9,109 nt of DNA from FEN-1297 sp046706945. GTDB lineage: Bacteria > Bacteroidota > Ignavibacteria > Ignavibacteriales > Ignavibacteriaceae. A program made the translations under genes and the position numbers. Below the pieces are notes generated by a model. The model had not been told where the DNA came from and made no database searches. It saw only the letters and a list, made by a program, of their open reading frames with translations. Positions 5,153-9,109 of this stretch are shown here, in pieces. Numbering within the stretch: the first letter of the stretch is position 1; each line of letters starts with the position of its first letter. The DNA lies in assembly GCA_046706945.1 (NCBI GenBank), contig JBJKOY010000115.1, positions 1-9,109 of the forward strand. The letters are read 5' to 3'.

Positions 5153-7819
5153 CTAAGCCAGCTTTTTCTTTGTTTCCACTATTTTGAACGCTTCAATCGT
5201 ATCACCGACTTTCAAATCGTTGAAGTTAGCTATATTCATACCGCATTCGTATCCGGCATCAACTTCCCTGACATCGTCCTTAAATCTCTTAAGAGAAGCA
5301 ATTTCACCTTCATGGATAACGATCCCGTCTCTTATAAGCCTTACCCTGTTGTTCCTGGATATTTTACCGTCCTGGACGTAACATCCCGCAACCGTACCGA
5401 ACTTGGGAACTTTGAACGTATCTCTTATTTCCAGAGTAGCTACAATTTCTTCGGAAAGCACCGGAGAAAGCAGTCCTTCCAGCGCGGATTTAACCTCGTT
5501 GATTGCGTCGTAAATAACGCTGTAAAGCCGTATATCCACGTTCTGGGTTTCCGCCAGTTTCCTTGCATTAAGATTTGGTCTAACGTGGAAGCCTATTATA
5601 ATCGCATCGGATGCCGATGCAAGCAAAACATCGCTCTCGGAGATACCGCCCACGCCTTTATGAATGACGCGTACGATTACTTCTTCGTTGGAAAGCTTCA
5701 TCAACGAATCAGATAATGCCTCCACCGATCCGTCCACGTCGCCTTTGACGATGAGCGGGAGTTCTTTTACTCCGCCGATGCTTATTTGCTTTGCAATTTC
5801 ATCAAGCGTAATATGATGCACCTGTTTCTGATCCTGTTCTCTCTTTAGCTGCTGCCGCTTGATGCTTATTTCGCGCGCATACCTTTCGGATTCCACAACC
5901 ACAAATGTATCCCCCGCCTGGGGCGCGCCTTCGAATCCAAGCACCAGAACCGGTGTGGACGGCGGTGCGTCATACAACTTGTTGCTTCTTTCGTCGAACA
6001 TGGCTCTTACTTTACCCTGATAAATACCCGCGATAAACGGATCGCCGATGTTTAATGTTCCCTTTTGCACAAGAATTGTTCCTGTAATACCTCTTCCCTT
6101 ATCAAGTTCCGATTCAACTACAACCCCCCTGGCCATCCTGTCGGGATTTGCTTTTAAGTCGAGTATTTCGGCTTCAAGCAATATTTTTTCGAGAAGGGAA
6201 TCTATATTCAACCCTGACTTGGCGGATATTTCGACGCACTGGTATTTCCCGCCCCAGTCTTCGACAAGTATATTCCTTTCGGCAAGCTGCTGTTTGATTT
6301 TTTCGGAATTCGCACCGGGCTTGTCTATTTTATTTATTGCAATAACAATAGGAACGTTTGCGGCCTGCGCATGATTTATGGCTTCAACGGTCTGCGGCAT
6401 TACCGCGTCGTCCGCGGCCACCACAAGAACCACTATATCGGTCAGCTGCGCGCCGCGCGCCCTCATAGCGGTAAATGCTTCATGGCCCGGGGTATCGAGA
6501 AACGATATATATTTCCCGTTGCCTACGTCTACCTTGTATGCGCCTATGTGCTGAGTTATGCCGCCGGATTCGCCGGCAACAACGTTAGTGTTCCGGATAT
6601 AATCTAGAAGGGATGTTTTCCCGTGATCGACATGTCCCATAATCGTAACGACAGGCGACCTTGACTTCAATGTTTCGGGGTCGTCCGGCGTATCTTCCAA
6701 AGCCTCGTCGGTATATTCTTTCTGGAATTCCACTTCGAATCCGAATTCGTCGGCCACGAGGGTAATCGTTTCTACGTCAAGCCTCTGGTTTATGGAAACC
6801 ATGAGTCCCAGCTCTATGCATTTGGATATGACCTCGCCTACCGGTACATTCATTAGGTTGGCCAATTCGTTTACTGCGATAAACTCGGTTACTGTAATTT
6901 TACTCTGCTCTTTTGCTTTTTCTTCCTGAATTCTTTCCTGCTCCGCTTCTCTTTCTTTTCTTTTTTTCTTCCTGTAGCTGGAGCGTCCGGAAATTACCGA
7001 ATCGTCCATGCTCAACAGCGTTTTCCGGATAGCTTCCTTAACTTCCTTCTGATCGATTTCAAATTTTTTAATACGTTTCTTTTTCTTTAACGGAACTTGT
7101 TCCTCGGTGGACGTTTCCTGCGTTTTCTTTTTTGCTTTTGGTTTCTTTTTCTTTTTAACCGGCTTCGCTTTATCGCGGGATTCTTCCTTAAATTCCGATT
7201 CCTTCCCTTCCTGCTTTTCTTTTTTCTCTTCAAGATCGATTTTCCCGACTACTTTCAGACCCTTTTTTCGTCCTGCTTCAAGATCCTTGGGTGAAATAAA
7301 CGGCCTAAGCTCTTCTTTTGCTTCTTCGGTACCTTTAATTTCAGCAGTTATTTCCTTTGCCTCGGCCTCTTCCGTTCCCGCGGTTTCCGCAGCCCCGGAC
7401 TGTCCTTCTGCAGCCGCTTCGGCAATCTCTTCCGCGTTTTGTTTTTCTTCACCGGCTTCGGCCATTGCCGTTTCCTGCTCAGTTGAAGGGACAAAAGCTT
7501 CTTCAGCGGACGTTTCCTGCTTAACCGGTTCCTCAACCGGCTTTTCTTTTTCCCCGGTTTTAGCCGCTTTTTCTTCCTCTACCTTCTCGCTTCTCTTTTT
7601 ATTGAACTCGGCTATCTTTTTATAATGTTTTTCCGCTTTTTCAATGTCTTTCTTAAAATGATCGTTAATATCGTTGATCATTTCTTCGGTAAGAATCGAC
7701 ATATGCGATTTAACTTCATGGCCTTTTTTCTGTAAAAACTCCACGAGATTCTCGGCAGATAAATTATATTCCGACGCTAATTTATATACTCTGAGTTTTT
7801 TAGATTTCGTTTCGGACAT
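5153..7819 (-). CDS. infB: Translation initiation factor IF-2
   Basis: IF-2 is the GTPase that brings fMet-tRNA to the 30S P site and promotes subunit joining. The 888-aa protein has an IF2_N module at 8-57 and a long Lys/Glu/Ala-rich disordered linker (about 58-305, with poly-Lys runs near 222-251). A second IF2_N-like module covers 307-365. The GTPase domain has G1 GHVDHGKT (395-402), G2 GGITQHIG (419-426), G3 DTPGHE (442-447), G4 NKID (496-499) and G5 SAK (532-534). Domain II lies around 560-650, domain III around 680-790 with LPLIVKGDVDGSVEAL, and the tRNA-binding C-domain around 790-885. All switch residues are present. The start has AAGGA 4 nt upstream and lies 22 nt after nusA. Residue 119 is a possible second start. 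Confidence 0.98.
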   Translation of the reverse strand: MSETKSKKLRVYKLASEYNLSAENLVEFLQKKGHEVKSHMSILTEEMINDINDHFKKDIEKAEKHYKKIAEFNKKRSEKVEEEKAAKTGEKEKPVEEPVKQETSAEEAFVPSTEQETAMAEAGEEKQNAEEIAEAAAEGQSGAAETAGTEEAEAKEITAEIKGTEEAKEELRPFISPKDLEAGRKKGLKVVGKIDLEEKKEKQEGKESEFKEESRDKAKPVKKKKKPKAKKKTQETSTEEQVPLKKKKRIKKFEIDQKEVKEAIRKTLLSMDDSVISGRSSYRKKKRKEREAEQERIQEEKAKEQSKITVTEFIAVNELANLMNVPVGEVISKCIELGLMVSINQRLDVETITLVADEFGFEVEFQKEYTDEALEDTPDDPETLKSRSPVVTIMGHVDHGKTSLLDYIRNTNVVAGESGGITQHIGAYKVDVGNGKYISFLDTPGHEAFTAMRARGAQLTDIVVLVVAADDAVMPQTVEAINHAQAANVPIVIAINKIDKPGANSEKIKQQLAERNILVEDWGGKYQCVEISAKSGLNIDSLLEKILLEAEILDLKANPDRMARGVVVESELDKGRGITGTILVQKGTLNIGDPFIAGIYQGKVRAMFDERSNKLYDAPPSTPVLVLGFEGAPQAGDTFVVVESERYAREISIKRQQLKREQDQKQVHHITLDEIAKQISIGGVKELPLIVKGDVDGSVEALSDSLMKLSNEEVIVRVIHKGVGGISESDVLLASASDAIIIGFHVRPNLNARKLAETQNVDIRLYSVIYDAINEVKSALEGLLSPVLSEEIVATLEIRDTFKVPKFGTVAGCYVQDGKISRNNRVRLIRDGIVIHEGEIASLKRFKDDVREVDAGYECGMNIANFNDLKVGDTIEAFKIVETKKKLA
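7463..7476 (-). promoter_or_regulatory. Possible internal ribosome site and start within infB
   Basis: Met119 (ATG at 7465-7463) is preceded by AGGA (7473-7476) with a 7-nt gap, inside the disordered linker. Initiation here would give a 770-aa IF-2 without the first N-terminal module but with the second one and the GTPase. Internal infB starts are known in E. coli and Bacillus. The motif is short and could be coincidental. Confidence 0.25.
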
Positions 7820-7823
7820 AGTT

Positions 7824-7828
7824 TCCTT
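7824..7828 (-). promoter_or_regulatory. Ribosome binding site of infB
   Basis: AAGGA lies 4 nt before the infB ATG at 7819, within the 22-nt gap after the nusA TAG (7844-7842). The gap is too short for an independent promoter, so nusA and infB are almost certainly on one transcript. Confidence 0.55.
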
Positions 7829-7841
7829 ACCTTAATTTGGA

Positions 7842-9089
7842 CTAATCTTCTTCTTCAAATTGGGATTTAATAATTTCTATAATCTCGTTTATCTTTTCAT
7901 CGTCGAGAGCTTCAATTTCCTTCAGTTTTTCCGGACCTGCCTTCAGCACTTCCAAGGCGGTATCATATCTGTGATTTATAAGGAGATCGTAAATATCAGC
8001 CCCGAGCTCTTCTTTAAGATCAATAAGCTCAATATCTTCTTCGTACTCCTCGAACGGTTTTTCTTCTCTCAGAATTTCAATTTCATATCCTGTAAGCTTC
8101 ATTGCCAGCCTTATATTAACGCCGTTTCTGCCGACAATCAGGGAAACCTGATCGCTGTCAGCGGTAACAACCGCTTTTTTAGCGCTCTCCTCCAATTCTA
8201 TCTTTTTCAATTTTGCCGGTGCAAGCGACCGTTGAATGAAAACCGCCGGGTCTTCCGAATAATTAATAACGTCTATGTTCTCGTTGTTTAATTCTCTGAC
8301 TATCGCATGTATCCTAACGCCCTTCATGCCTACGCAGGCGCCTACCGCATCTATTCTTGTATCCTGAGATTCGACCGCAACCTTGGCCCTTTCGCCGGGC
8401 TCCCTGGCAATCGCCCTTATGTCGATAATACCGTCGTATATCTCCGGTATTTCAATTTCGAACAATCTCCTTAAAAAGGTATTATCCGAACGGGAGATTA
8501 TAATAAGCGGACCGCTGTTTGTTTTCTTTACTTCTTTAACTATTGCCCTTATCGTTTCTCCCTTCTTGTATTTCTCATACGGTATCTGTTCATGACGCGG
8601 CAGGAGCAGCTCATTTTTATTATGATTTACCAGTATATCGTTTTTTCTGATCTGGTAAATATCTCCCACTACTATTTCACCCAAAAGATCTTTGTACTCG
8701 TTAAAAACAAGATCCTTTTCTATTTCGCGAATTTTCTGATTCAATCCCTGTTTCGCCAAGGTGATCAATCTTCTTCCGAACGAAGCCAGTTCAAGTTTCT
8801 CAACGAATTCATCACCGACTTCCAGCTCGTCTTCGTTTCCCTTTCTGTTCACTTCCTCTATACCTACCTGCAGATTGGGATTCTCTACTACATCAACTAT
8901 TTCTCTTTCCAAAAATATTTCGATATCACCCCTGTCCATATTAACCACTACATCGTAATTTGCTTCGTCTCCGTATCTTTTACGTACAAGCATTCCGAAA
9001 ATTTCTTCAATTATGCCGGCTAATACATCTTTGTCAACTCCTTTTTCCCGGACCATCTGGGCAAAGGATTCAACGATATCTGAGTTCAT
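7842..9089 (-). CDS. nusA: Transcription termination/antitermination protein NusA
   Basis: NusA binds RNA polymerase and nascent RNA, stimulating pausing and intrinsic termination and taking part in rRNA antitermination. The 415-aa protein has the N-terminal polymerase-binding domain (1-125). An S1 domain follows (about 138-200, with GDIYQIRKNDILVN). KH1 spans about 225-290 with VGMKGVRI at 253-260, and KH2 about 300-365 with LIVGRNGVNIRLAMKLTG at 317-334. The acidic tail contains one helix-hairpin-helix-like segment (about 365-408). It lacks the second C-terminal acidic repeat of the 495-aa E. coli protein. The ATG has GGAGG 9 nt upstream. A TAA at 9107-9105, just before that SD, may be the stop of the usual upstream partner rimP, but too little is visible to claim it. 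Confidence 0.97.
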   Translation of the reverse strand: MNSDIVESFAQMVREKGVDKDVLAGIIEEIFGMLVRKRYGDEANYDVVVNMDRGDIEIFLEREIVDVVENPNLQVGIEEVNRKGNEDELEVGDEFVEKLELASFGRRLITLAKQGLNQKIREIEKDLVFNEYKDLLGEIVVGDIYQIRKNDILVNHNKNELLLPRHEQIPYEKYKKGETIRAIVKEVKKTNSGPLIIISRSDNTFLRRLFEIEIPEIYDGIIDIRAIAREPGERAKVAVESQDTRIDAVGACVGMKGVRIHAIVRELNNENIDVINYSEDPAVFIQRSLAPAKLKKIELEESAKKAVVTADSDQVSLIVGRNGVNIRLAMKLTGYEIEILREEKPFEEYEEDIELIDLKEELGADIYDLLINHRYDTALEVLKAGPEKLKEIEALDDEKINEIIEIIKSQFEEED

Positions 9090-9098
9090 TTCTTGCTT

Positions 9099-9103
9099 CC
9101 TCC
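9099..9103 (-). promoter_or_regulatory. Ribosome binding site of nusA
   Basis: GGAGG lies 9 nt upstream of the nusA ATG at 9089. It is the strongest SD in the window and fixes this start. Confidence 0.75.
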
Positions 9104-9109
9104 GTTAAG

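Noticed and set aside
7107..7625. 172-codon plus-strand open frame opposite infB
   Set aside because: Its Ser/Phe/Ala-rich product is the antisense shadow of the Lys/Glu/Ala linker of IF-2; no SD or family motif.
7000..7625. Pyrimidine-rich plus strand as a possible triplex or repeat region
   Set aside because: The strand bias follows from Lys and Glu codons in the IF-2 linker; there is no mirror or tandem repeat.
9105..9109. Stop codon of an upstream gene (rimP expected)
   Set aside because: Only five bases are visible; the TAA fits the usual rimP-nusA order but nothing else supports it.

Overview
This window is a bacterial translation / RNA-metabolism operon, all on the minus strand and so read from right to left: nusA, infB, rbfA, truB, ribF, rpsO, pnp, and then the first 22 codons of an RNase E/G gene cut off by the left edge. 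Every full-length gene is identifiable from family motifs. The DNA is moderately AT-rich, with compact spacing and Shine-Dalgarno (SD) sites of the GGAGG/AAGGA type. The sequence suggests the Bacteroidota/Chlorobiota/Ignavibacteriota branch, perhaps Ignavibacteria. The reasons are the short TruB without a PUA-sized tail, the IF2 with two N-terminal modules separated by a long Lys/Glu/Ala linker, and the general look of the proteins. This placement is an impression, not a computed assignment.

Layout in transcription order: nusA (9089-7842), a 22-nt gap, infB (7819-5153), a 64-nt gap, rbfA (5088-4720), which overlaps truB (4742-4041) by 23 nt, a 106-nt gap, ribF (3934-2996), a 152-nt structured leader, rpsO (2843-2580), a 12-nt gap, pnp (2567-456), a 387-nt gene-free stretch, then the RNase E/G start codon at 68. 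NusA controls elongation and antitermination, IF2 starts translation, RbfA and TruB mature 30S subunits and tRNA, RibF makes FMN/FAD, S15 nucleates the 30S platform, and PNPase with RNase E/G degrades and processes RNA.

The coding content is ordinary and well conserved; I see no phage, CRISPR, transposon or defence system. The unexplained signal lies in two non-coding stretches. The rpsO leader carries a long imperfect stem with a mutually exclusive alternative pairing, which fits an S15 autoregulatory switch or attenuator. The pnp-RNase E/G spacer carries several inverted repeats, one with competing pairings, and a repeated ATATTCC motif. Smaller points are a possible internal start in infB, the rbfA-truB overlap, and the lack of room between rpsO and pnp for the kind of regulatory region that E. 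coli has there.
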